From Bacteriovoracaceae bacterium (GTDB lineage Bacteria > Bdellovibrionota > Bacteriovoracia > Bacteriovoracales > Bacteriovoracaceae), in contig JAGSHJ010000051.1 of assembly GCA_023954595.1 (NCBI GenBank), forward strand, positions 1-12,089: DNA of 12,089 bases, read 5' to 3'. This document shows positions 6,195-12,089 of the stretch, piece after piece (position 1 is the first letter of the stretch; the number at the start of each line of letters is the position of its first letter). The position numbers and the translations under genes were made by a program. Below the pieces are notes generated by a model. It was not told where the DNA came from. It was given only the letters and a program-made list of their open reading frames with translations, and ran no database searches.

Positions 6195-6629
6195 TTAGTT
6201 TAGAGTCGTTGTAGCTGTCTCTACAGTGTTAAGATTAACATTGTTAGAGTTCAAGAAAGCTGCTGCAGAAATCTCTTCTTTGTTTCCTTCAGTAGCAGTT
6301 GCTTCGTTAGCAACAATAGAAGTAGGGAAGTCCAATCCCATTTCTTTCTCTAGGCCTCTGATGTAGCCTGTAAGAGTTCCTTCTTCAGATCTGATAACTC
6401 TTTTTAGAAGCTCAGTGTCACCCGGCTTAAGAGACTTTCTTTCTTGATCAAAAAGAAGTTGGATTTGAGTCATGTATGTGATGTCATTTTTAGTCTTGTT
6501 GTCGATTACCTGGATTTCGTTGCCTTCTCTGATGATCTGAGCAATTTCTTCCAAAGTTACGTAGCAAGATTGAAAAGTGTCGTAAAGTTTTCTGTTTTGG
6601 TACCTTTTAATAATTCTTACATCTTTCAT
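6195..6629 (-). CDS. PhaR-like (PHB_acc_N) DNA-binding regulator
   Basis: 144 residues. Residues 4-62 match the N-terminal domain of polyhydroxyalkanoate synthesis regulator PhaR: VRIIKRYQNRKLYDTFQSCY for the family's IKKYxNRRLYDTxxSxY, then VTLEEIAQIIREGNEIQVID, NKTKNDIT and LTQI-like MTQIQLL. In PHA-producing bacteria PhaR binds DNA and granules to control phasin genes. No PHA synthase or phasin is present here, so the target is unknown and could be this operon itself. About residues 110-144 are Ala, Thr and Asn rich and probably disordered. It is the first gene of the operon, with AGGGGA (6641-6636) 6 bases before the ATG. The upstream region holds palindromes that would suit autoregulation (inference). 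Confidence 0.85.
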   Translation of the reverse strand: MKDVRIIKRYQNRKLYDTFQSCYVTLEEIAQIIREGNEIQVIDNKTKNDITYMTQIQLLFDQERKSLKPGDTELLKRVIRSEEGTLTGYIRGLEKEMGLDFPTSIVANEATATEGNKEEISAAAFLNSNNVNLNTVETATTTLN

Positions 6630-6704
6630 CGGCTTTCCCCTGTTTTTTTTACCCCTAATACTTATGAGGTGACGTTCAACATTAAGTATCTGTTTTTAAA
6701 TCGT

Positions 6705-6723
6705 TTTCCCTAAATTTCCCTAA
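6705..6723. repeat. Tandem direct repeat, 10-base period
   Basis: TTTCCCTAA occurs at 6705-6713 and again at 6715-6723, exactly one helical turn apart. It reads TTAGGGAAA toward the PhaR-like gene. It lies 2 bases from the palindrome at 6726-6747 and about 80-95 bases before the PhaR-like start codon, where an operator would be expected. Confidence 0.6.
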
Positions 6724-6725
6724 CC

Positions 6726-6747
6726 TGTAGTAAATAGATTTACTACA
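6726..6747. promoter_or_regulatory. Perfect inverted repeat, candidate operator
   Basis: TGTAGTAAA and TTTACTACA flank a 4-base centre TAGA (9-bp arms, no mismatch). There is no U-tract on either strand, so it resembles a binding site for a dimeric regulator more than a terminator. It is about 100 bases upstream of the PhaR-like start. Confidence 0.5.
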
Positions 6748-6912
6748 AGCTCACTGCGTAAAAATAACGCTGGTGCTCAATTGCTTGAGTGGTCACTTCA
6801 TACAAGAAACCCCGAAAAAAAGTCAACCCGCTTCGTCAAAAAAAAGACTGAAATAGGAAATTAAGAATAAATTGAGTAATTTTTACGCGTAAAGTTAGGA
6901 GTTGAGCGTTAT

Positions 6913-6935
6913 TTTAGTACTTCGGCAGTACTAAA
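6913..6935. promoter_or_regulatory. Second perfect inverted repeat, candidate operator or RNA hairpin
   Basis: TTTAGTACT and AGTACTAAA (9-bp arms, no mismatch) flank TCGGC. It is about 130 bases upstream of the TPR gene and shares a TTTA-TAC type half-site with the palindrome at 6726-6747. It could be an operator of the plus-strand gene or a hairpin in its leader. Confidence 0.45.
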
Positions 6936-7010
6936 TAGGTTTTATTGCCGGAATAATTGTCCAAAAACCCAGTTTAATTAACTTAGCTTTAAAAATCTTC
7001 CGAAATCGTC

Positions 7011-7046
7011 CGATTAAGTAAAAAGCCTTTTAGGCGATTAGGTAAA
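7011..7046 (+). repeat. Direct repeat just upstream of the TPR gene, flanking a small hairpin
   Basis: CGATTAAGTAAA (7011-7022) recurs as CGATTAGGTAAA (7035-7046), 11 of 12 identical at 24-base spacing. The short hairpin GCCT-TTT-AGGC (7025-7035) lies between them. The second copy is 16 bases from the ATG of the TPR gene, in the 5' leader, next to the AGGAAG ribosome site. Confidence 0.55.
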
Positions 7047-7062
7047 TCACCAAGGAAGAATA

Positions 7063-8928
7063 ATGCTTAGAGTCCTTCTTATAGCTATCACAGCACTTTT
7101 GATCTCATGTTCCCATCAGATCAAGACGGCTTCAAAGCCAGTGGAGAAGAATAAGCACCTTACTGCGGCCGAAGTTGAAAAATTAAACCAACAGGCCACC
7201 AATAGGGTATCTGAGCAGTTAAAAAGCTTAGCAATTGCGGCCAAGGCCAGTGGGAAGGACAAAGTTAACTTTCTAGCAAGTGATATGTATCTAAAGGCCA
7301 GCGCCGCTCAAATGGAGGGGGATTTTGCCACCTCTAACCTGATCTTAGAGCATTTAGTTGAGCTAGTGCCCAATGACCCCTTTATTTTGAAAAAGCGTGC
7401 AATCGGTCTTATTCGCGTCGGTGAGCTGGAGAAATCCCAAGAAATCTTGGAAACTCTTTATAAGAGTGAAAAGGATCTGGATGAAAATACGGCCTTGGTC
7501 CTAGCAGGGGTGTATTCAAGTCTAGGTAAGGTTGCCCCCGCACAAAAGGTTTATAAGAAAATTCTTTCAAAAAATCCAAAAAATGAAGATGCCTGCATCT
7601 TTCTATCAAAGTCACACCTGGCATCAGATAACTTTAAAAAAGCTGTGTCTAGTTTGAAAAAGTGTGAAAAAAGCTCACCCGGAAGAGGATTGTTCTCTTA
7701 CTACATTGGAAAAATGTATGTGGATAAAGGTGATGTTAAGAACGCAAAAAGATACTTTGTTCGTGCCGCAAAAATTGAACCTGAATTCAGTCAGGCAACA
7801 ATGGCATTAGGTCTTGTACATGAAGAGCGTGGTCAAAATGAAAAGGCCATCAGTATCTATAAGAAGTATTTAAAACAGCGTCCAAATGACGTCATGATCT
7901 TGTCACGACTTGTACAACTTATGTTTTCCACTCAAAAGTTTACTCAAGCAATACCTTTTGCTGAACGTTTAAGTGATTACGACCCTGATAATCTAAACCT
8001 GAAAGTTAAACTAGGTATCCTTTATACAGATGATAAGAAATATCATAAGGCGATAACTACTTTTAAAGAGTTACTGTCGGCAGCGCCAAACAACGATAAG
8101 ATTCTCTACTACTTGGGAGCTATTTACCAAGAGCTAAAGAAGTTTGAAGATTCAATTGAATACTTCTCAAGAGTTCCAGCGACCAGTGGTCTATATCAAG
8201 ACAGCTCCCTTCAGGCAGCACAAATGCTTAGTGCTCTTGCATTGGATGAAAGTATAGATGGTGCAGGACACGGGTCCGTAACTAAAAAGTTTTTGGCACA
8301 CATCAAAGCGAAGTCAAAAGAGATCAAAGAGCTTGAAGTTGAGTTTCAGGTTATCTTGGCCGGGTTCTATGAAAATATTCAGGAAAATGAACTTGCAATA
8401 GACGCCTTGGAAGAGGTGGCCGGCAAGGAGAACTTTACTGACAACCATACTTACTACCTTGCATCTCTTTATGAAAAAGAAGAAATGTATGAAAAAGTTT
8501 TTCCTCTAATTGAGGAGCTAATAAAGCAAAATCCAACTGATGCGTATGCTTACAACTTCCTAGGGTACTCACTTCTTGAAAAGGGTGAGAAATTGGATGA
8601 GGCGTTTCATTATATTTCAAAGGCCGTGGAGTTAAAACCAGAGGATGGCTACATTCGTGATTCCTTGGGTTGGTACTTCTATAAAACGGGCGATGTTGAA
8701 AGAGCGCTAGAAGAGTTACAAAAAGCGGCAACTGCCGTACCTGATGATATTTCTATTCAAAAACATCTGGCCATTGTCTATGGAAAGTTGAAGAACTTCT
8801 CAAAGGCCAAGCATTATATTGTTAATGCTATTGGGCTTGCAAAGTTCGAATCTGAAAAACAAGAATTGAAAGAAGTTCTAAAAAACTTGGACGCACAGAG
8901 ATTACCGGCATCTTTTTTAGAAGAATGA
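7063..8928 (+). CDS. Large tetratricopeptide-repeat (TPR) outer-membrane lipoprotein
   Basis: 621 residues. The N-terminus is a lipoprotein signal with lipobox LISC at 13-16. Cys16 would be acylated, and the following serine favours sorting to the outer membrane, facing the periplasm. From about residue 75 to 600 the sequence is a chain of roughly a dozen TPR units with the usual A/G-Y/L and terminal proline pattern, for example 209-240, 243-274, 312-342, 346-371 and 461-490. The last units (493-583), with NFLGYSLLEKG, LDEAFHYISKAVELKP, DSLGWYFYKTGD and KHLAIVYGKL, match the conserved C-terminal part of proteobacterial TPR lipoproteins of the Pseudomonas PA4667 type (from memory). TPR chains are protein-binding scaffolds, and the partner is unknown. 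The ATG has AGGAAG just upstream. The small lipoprotein that follows by 44 bases is probably in the same transcript. Confidence 0.85.
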   Translation: MLRVLLIAITALLISCSHQIKTASKPVEKNKHLTAAEVEKLNQQATNRVSEQLKSLAIAAKASGKDKVNFLASDMYLKASAAQMEGDFATSNLILEHLVELVPNDPFILKKRAIGLIRVGELEKSQEILETLYKSEKDLDENTALVLAGVYSSLGKVAPAQKVYKKILSKNPKNEDACIFLSKSHLASDNFKKAVSSLKKCEKSSPGRGLFSYYIGKMYVDKGDVKNAKRYFVRAAKIEPEFSQATMALGLVHEERGQNEKAISIYKKYLKQRPNDVMILSRLVQLMFSTQKFTQAIPFAERLSDYDPDNLNLKVKLGILYTDDKKYHKAITTFKELLSAAPNNDKILYYLGAIYQELKKFEDSIEYFSRVPATSGLYQDSSLQAAQMLSALALDESIDGAGHGSVTKKFLAHIKAKSKEIKELEVEFQVILAGFYENIQENELAIDALEEVAGKENFTDNHTYYLASLYEKEEMYEKVFPLIEELIKQNPTDAYAYNFLGYSLLEKGEKLDEAFHYISKAVELKPEDGYIRDSLGWYFYKTGDVERALEELQKAATAVPDDISIQKHLAIVYGKLKNFSKAKHYIVNAIGLAKFESEKQELKEVLKNLDAQRLPASFLEE

Positions 8929-8929
8929 T

Positions 8930-8958
8930 CTGCTCGTTTGATTTCTATAGGGGAGCAG
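8930..8958 (+). other. Stem-loop between the two lipoprotein genes enclosing a Shine-Dalgarno-like run
   Basis: CTGCTC (8930-8935) can pair with GAGCAG (8953-8958) around a 17-base loop. The GGGGAG at 8950-8955 is partly inside the stem and is the only Shine-Dalgarno-like sequence before the ATG at 8973, though 17 bases away. It may modulate translation or be a weak terminator; the 6-bp stem is short. Confidence 0.3.
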
Positions 8959-8972
8959 TTTAAGCTTTCCTT

Positions 8973-9593
8973 ATGCAAATCATATTAAAAACCATTTTAT
9001 TATTTAGTCTTGGAAGTTGTGCTCTTTTTAAAGAAGCACGGGTTTCTAGTGCCCCTGATGTCGCCAAACGAAGAATTTGTCTCAACTCTGAAGGCAAAGG
9101 CAGATTCATCTTTGATGGACAAAAACATGTGTTCTCATATCAAAGTCTTTTTTCTGAAGATGATCTCAAGTGGCTTTCTTATATAGACTTTCCTGTATAT
9201 GGAAGGGAGACGATTGAGTTGGAGTGGGATAGCACTAAAAATAGAGCATCCTCGAAGGCAAGCTATGAGCAGGCCTTATTAAAAAATAGCAAAGGTTTAA
9301 ACCCCGCACTTTTGGATGCGGCCACAACAATGTGGAGAGCATTCTTTAAAGACTACCTTATTCATAAAAACCTAATAGGTGATAAAAAGACTGCGATAAA
9401 GTGGATCGTTAAAGATAAAGAATTGGTTGGTCGCTTTAGAGTAGGGAAGTATATCGCCGAAATAAAATTTCTAAATGTAGTCTCTCAAGGATACTTTGGA
9501 CGCTTTGACTTTAAGCTTCACTCGTCACGAAAAAAAGAGCTTTTCGGTATGGAATTGATTGTAAGAAATTGTTTGGAAAAGCCTGAGTTCTAG
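8973..9593 (+). CDS. Small lipoprotein, possibly LolB-like
   Basis: 206 residues with a lipoprotein signal: hydrophobic ILLFSLGSC with lipobox LGSC at 13-16 and Ala at +2, so probably an outer-membrane lipoprotein. The mature part begins SEGKGRFIFDGQKHVFSYQS and continues through alternating strands (ETIELEWD, GRFRVGKYIAEIKFLNV, GYFGRFDFKLH) to a C-terminal cysteine in VRNCLEK. A beta-rich lipoprotein of this size with an early G-x-G-R-F strand recalls LolB, the outer-membrane acceptor of lipoproteins. Its place directly after a PA4667-like TPR lipoprotein also matches Pseudomonas gene order as I remember it. I see no decisive motif, so LolB is only a hypothesis and hypothetical lipoprotein is the safe name. 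An in-frame TAA 12 bases before the ATG excludes a longer N-terminus. Confidence 0.7.
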   Translation: MQIILKTILLFSLGSCALFKEARVSSAPDVAKRRICLNSEGKGRFIFDGQKHVFSYQSLFSEDDLKWLSYIDFPVYGRETIELEWDSTKNRASSKASYEQALLKNSKGLNPALLDAATTMWRAFFKDYLIHKNLIGDKKTAIKWIVKDKELVGRFRVGKYIAEIKFLNVVSQGYFGRFDFKLHSSRKKELFGMELIVRNCLEKPEF

Positions 9594-9599
9594 TGTCGG

Positions 9600-9655
9600 A
9601 ATGTCGCTATCAAGCGGCGTCAAATCGCACTCCTTGTCAGACATTTTTTGTTTTT
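9600..9655 (+). terminator. Possible terminator after the small lipoprotein gene
   Basis: AATGTC (9600-9605) can pair with GACATT (9640-9645). The intervening bases hold a smaller hairpin (CGCT-ATCA-AGCG, 9605-9616, sharing its first base with the outer stem). TTTTG and TTTTT follow. The outer loop is long, so the structure is only moderately convincing, but the position between two plus-strand units fits. Confidence 0.35.
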
Positions 9656-9718
9656 ATAGAACCAATTTAGAAACTGAGTTAAAATTAAGTAACTGTATTA
9701 ATTAATAAGTCTTCTCAT

Positions 9719-9725
9719 AAGGGGA
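9719..9725 (+). promoter_or_regulatory. Ribosome binding site of the peptide-binding lipoprotein
   Basis: AAGGGGA ends 6 bases before the ATG at 9732, a strong and well spaced site that fixes the start in front of a clear lipoprotein signal. The 138 bases before the gene show no convincing promoter: TTGTCA and TATAGA at 9634-9660 are only 15 bases apart and fall in the suspected terminator. Confidence 0.6.
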
Positions 9726-9731
9726 ACCCAA

Positions 9732-11492
9732 ATGTTGAAAAAGATTTTCCTAGTTTCGATAGCTGTGCTGTCTATCGTCAGTTGTACCAAAAAACGTGAT
9801 CTTAATGAAAAAGTACTCCACCTAACAGTGGATAACAAAGTCAAAGGAATGGATCCCATAAATACTGGTGATACGTATTCCAGTACTGAAGTTGCACGAG
9901 TGTATGAAGGTCTTCTTCAATATCACTATTTAAAAAGACCATACAAGTTAATTCCAAACCTTGCTAAATCCCTACCAGAAGTATCGGCCGACGGCCTGAC
10001 TTATACCTTCAAACTTAAAGAGGGTGTTCTGTTTCACGACAATAAATGTTTTAAAGATGGCAAGGGACGCGAGATGGTCGCTGAAGATGTTGTTTACTCT
10101 ATCAAAAGGCTTGCTGATCCAAAAAATAACGCCATCGGTTGGTGGGTTCTAGATGGAAAAATTGAAGGGCTTAATGAGTGGAGAGTTTCGCAAAAAGAGA
10201 AGAAACAAACCAATTATGACTTGGAAGTTTCAGGGGTTAAGGCCTTAGATAAGTACACTGTTCAGTTTAAGCTTAGAGAAAAGTCTCCACAATTTTTATA
10301 TGCTCTACCTATGAGTTATACGATGATTGTTGCAAGAGAAGCTGTCGAGCACTATGGAAAAGAATTTCTAAATAACCCTGTGGGTACAGGTCCATTTATG
10401 ACTGATACGTACACACAGTCCAATAAAATCGTTTATCATAAAAATCCTAACTACAGAAAAGAGACTTACCCTTCAGAAGGGAATCCAGGGGATAAAGAAA
10501 AAGGTCTTTTAAAAGATGCAGGCAAGACACTACCTCTTGTAGAGAAGCTTGTTGTCTACATTCAACCAGAGTCTCAACCGCGTTGGTTATCGTTTGAAAA
10601 AGGAAAGACTGACTTTATTTCAATTCCAAAAGATAATTTTGAAATGGTGGTAGCACCAGATAAAGGCATTACTGAGGGTTATGCCAAAAAAGGTGTGGAG
10701 CTTGAAATTACTCCAGATCTGGATATCACATACATCGCTTTCAATCACGAAGACTCTCTTTTTAAGGATAATGTAAAACTTAAAAGAGCGATGTCCATGG
10801 CATACGATAGAGAAAGATCGAATGAATTATTTTACAATAATAATGGAATCCTTGCTCAAACACCTGTGCCTCCTGGAATCGACGGCTATGATGAAAGTTA
10901 CAAGAATCCGTATATGCAATTTAATCTTAAAAAAGCTAAAGAGCTTTTAGCTGAAGCTGGCTACCCAGGTGGAAAAGGGCTTCCAGTTATTAAGTACGAT
11001 ACAACGGCAACCACTGTTTCACGCCAGATGGGTGAGTACTTCAAAAAGCAAATGGCACAGATCGGAATTAATGTTCAGGTTGTGACAAATACTTGGCCAC
11101 AATTAACTGAAAAAGTTCATAAGCGTCAAACCCAAACATATTCTATGGCATGGCTTGGCGATTACCCAGATGCTGAAAACTTTCTACAGCTTCTTTATGG
11201 ACCGAACTCTTCTCCAGGGCCAAATGGTTCAAACTTTAATGATCCTGGGTTTAATAAGCTTTTTGATAAAGCTACTAAAATGCAGCCAAGTCCTGAGAGA
11301 ACAAAGTTATATGAGCAGCTGGCACAAACTTACTCAGAAAAAGTACCTTGGATTCTTGGAGTTCACAGAACAAGCTTTGTTGTAAAACACGGCTGGCTTG
11401 AAAACTACAAGTTCTCCACATTTAACTATGGAAACGTTAAGTACTGGGATGTTGACTTAAGGAAGAAGAAAACACTCTTGGAAAAACTGTAG
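9732..11492 (+). CDS. Peptide/oligopeptide ABC transporter substrate-binding lipoprotein (SBP_bac_5, DppA/OppA type)
   Basis: 586 residues, a periplasmic solute-binding protein tethered by lipid. The signal peptide ends with lipobox IVSC at 15-18, and TKK follow Cys18. Family hallmarks run in order: MDPINTGDTYSSTEVARVYEGL (40-61), LTYTFKLKEGVLFHDNKCF (89-107), AEDVVYSIKRLADP (117-130), NPVGTGPF (215-222), FNHEDSLFKDNVKLKRAMSMAYDRE (337-361), YPGGKG (411-416) and AWLGDYPDAENFLQLLYG (473-490). These are typical of dipeptide and oligopeptide binding proteins, although ligand preference cannot be read from sequence. The length is slightly above the usual 530-550, with an insertion around 143-165. 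The permease gene starts 8 bases downstream, so binding protein and channel are one operon. In a predator or scavenger this would import peptides (inference). Confidence 0.92.
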   Translation: MLKKIFLVSIAVLSIVSCTKKRDLNEKVLHLTVDNKVKGMDPINTGDTYSSTEVARVYEGLLQYHYLKRPYKLIPNLAKSLPEVSADGLTYTFKLKEGVLFHDNKCFKDGKGREMVAEDVVYSIKRLADPKNNAIGWWVLDGKIEGLNEWRVSQKEKKQTNYDLEVSGVKALDKYTVQFKLREKSPQFLYALPMSYTMIVAREAVEHYGKEFLNNPVGTGPFMTDTYTQSNKIVYHKNPNYRKETYPSEGNPGDKEKGLLKDAGKTLPLVEKLVVYIQPESQPRWLSFEKGKTDFISIPKDNFEMVVAPDKGITEGYAKKGVELEITPDLDITYIAFNHEDSLFKDNVKLKRAMSMAYDRERSNELFYNNNGILAQTPVPPGIDGYDESYKNPYMQFNLKKAKELLAEAGYPGGKGLPVIKYDTTATTVSRQMGEYFKKQMAQIGINVQVVTNTWPQLTEKVHKRQTQTYSMAWLGDYPDAENFLQLLYGPNSSPGPNGSNFNDPGFNKLFDKATKMQPSPERTKLYEQLAQTYSEKVPWILGVHRTSFVVKHGWLENYKFSTFNYGNVKYWDVDLRKKKTLLEKL

Positions 11493-11500
11493 GGAATTGA

Positions 11501-12089
11501 ATGAGTTCAACTTGGAATTATATTTTTCGAAGAGTTTTATATCTTGTACCCGTATTACTAGGTGTATGTTTTTTAATTTTCTTTCTTTTTAACGTCGTAG
11601 CAGGAGACCCGACTGGCATTCTTTTAGGTAAGCATGCCAGTGCTTCTCAGATGGCCGAGTTGAGAGAACAGTTAGGACTTAATAAACCGCTAATTGCTCA
11701 ATACTTTGATGTGGTTAAGTCAGCATTCACTTTTGACTTTGGAAGATCTTGGTCAACAAAGCAACAGATCTCTCAAATGCTTGCACAGGGTGCTATTCCA
11801 TCTCTGGCCATCACTCTTCCAGGGTTTAGCCTGGCGACAATTTTCAGCGTATTACTGGCAACTGTTGTCGCATATTTCAGGGGAAAGGGAATAGATCTAT
11901 TTATTCGAATCCTGACTATTGGAATGATGTCTATTTCATCTCTAGTCTATATTATGGTCTTTCAATGGTTGTTTGGCTTTAAGCTTGGATGGTTTGAGAT
12001 ATCAGGCTTCGAATACAGCTTTCCGGAAGTTATGCCCTACATTACGTTGCCCATCATTATTTGGGTAGTTCTAAGCCTGGGGCCGGATA
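11501..12089 (+). CDS. Peptide ABC transporter permease, DppB/OppB type (3' end outside window)
   Basis: An open frame runs from the ATG at 11501 to the window edge with no stop, giving 196 codons of an expected 300-340. It begins MSSTWNYIFRRVLYLVPVLLG, the usual cytosolic arginine pair and first membrane helix (about 10-34) of DppB/OppB. AGDPTGILLG and MAELREQLGLNKPLIAQYF follow, the periplasmic signature of this family, then DFGRSWSTKQQISQML. Further helices lie at about 100-122, 132-157 and 176-193, with a periplasmic GLGWF-like KLGWFEISG between the last two. It forms the inner-membrane channel for the preceding binding protein. The EAA loop that contacts the ATPase, and the second permease and ATPase genes, would lie beyond the window. 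AGGGA (11491-11495), overlapping the upstream TAG, is the ribosome site, with 5 bases spacing. Confidence 0.92.
   Translation, partial: MSSTWNYIFRRVLYLVPVLLGVCFLIFFLFNVVAGDPTGILLGKHASASQMAELREQLGLNKPLIAQYFDVVKSAFTFDFGRSWSTKQQISQMLAQGAIPSLAITLPGFSLATIFSVLLATVVAYFRGKGIDLFIRILTIGMMSISSLVYIMVFQWLFGFKLGWFEISGFEYSFPEVMPYITLPIIIWVVLSLGPD

Larger units (their letters stand above)
6630..7062. promoter_or_regulatory. Divergent intergenic region with repeats, presumed promoters of both flanking operons
   Basis: These 433 non-coding bases separate the PhaR-like operon (minus) from the TPR lipoprotein gene (plus), so both promoters should lie here. I could not find a -35/-10 pair with good matches and spacing on either strand. 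It holds two perfect palindromes, a separated inverted repeat, a 12-base palindrome TTTACGCGTAAA at 6882-6893 and two sets of direct repeats. It has no open frame with coding character and no tRNA-like fold. Confidence 0.6.

Noticed and set aside
6671..6700. Sigma-70-like promoter for the PhaR-like operon (TTGAAC and TATTAG on the minus strand)
   Set aside because: The two hexamers are 13 bases apart, too close for a functional pair, and no better pair was found.
6776..6789. Hairpin CTCAA-TTGC-TTGAG
   Set aside because: The stem is only 5 bp, the flanks do not pair, and such structures are expected by chance in this composition.
7409..7624. Minus-strand open frame inside the TPR gene
   Set aside because: Antisense shadow with no start signal and no family resemblance.
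8435..8731. Minus-strand open frame inside the TPR gene
   Set aside because: It lies wholly antisense to conserved TPR units and has a His/Pro/Leu-rich shadow composition.
9634..9660. Promoter TTGTCA - 15 bases - TATAGA before the peptide-binding gene
   Set aside because: Spacing is short, the -10 match is partial, and it coincides with the suspected terminator. Transcription start mapping would be decisive.
11694..11894. Plus-strand 66-codon frame near the right end
   Set aside because: It is a shifted reading of the DppB/OppB-type permease, whose real frame runs from 11501 to the window edge.

Overview
This window reads as ordinary chromosomal DNA of an AT-rich, Gram-negative bacterium with many lipoproteins. 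My best guess is a predatory bacterium of the Bdellovibrionota, order Bacteriovoracales (Bacteriovorax/Halobacteriovorax/Peredibacter-like). The guess rests on low GC, abundant secreted and lipidated proteins of no clear family, a PhaR-type regulator with no polyhydroxyalkanoate (PHA) genes beside it, and a paired ArsA/Get3-like ATPase set of the type known from actinobacteria and myxobacteria. This is inference; no rRNA or marker gene is present. I see no mobile element, CRISPR array, tRNA or rRNA.

Layout. (1) Positions 2-1442, plus strand: the 3' part of a gene with a coiled coil followed by a degenerate SpoIIE/PP2C-like domain, overlapping by 20 bases a small secreted cysteine-containing protein. 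(2) Positions 6629-1461, minus strand: a tightly packed six-gene cluster. In transcription order it holds a PhaR-like regulator, an 8-strand-type outer-membrane barrel, ArsA/Get3-like ATPase 1, ArsA/Get3-like ATPase 2, cystathionine beta-synthase and cystathionine gamma-lyase. Gaps are 14, 9 and 7 bases, then two overlaps. It ends in a good intrinsic terminator that lies inside the 3' coding end of the convergent plus-strand gene. (3) Positions 6630-7062: a 433-base divergent intergenic region rich in palindromes and short repeats. (4) Positions 7063-9593, plus strand: a large TPR lipoprotein and a small lipoprotein of LolB-like size. (5) Positions 9732-12089, plus strand: a peptide/oligopeptide ABC importer, with the complete binding lipoprotein and the first part of its DppB/OppB-type permease, cut by the window edge. 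That permease runs off the window without a stop.

How the genes work together. The last two genes of the minus-strand cluster form a reverse transsulfuration route (homocysteine plus serine to cystathionine, then to cysteine). This route suits an organism that takes methionine and peptides from its surroundings, and the peptide importer at the right end fits the same diet. The most interesting point is the ATPase pair. One subunit keeps the trans-acting signature lysine but has lost the catalytic switch I Asp-Pro. The other keeps switch I but has lost the signature lysine. The two together look like an obligate heterodimer with one composite active site. Their co-transcription with a regulator, an outer-membrane barrel and cysteine synthesis is unexplained.
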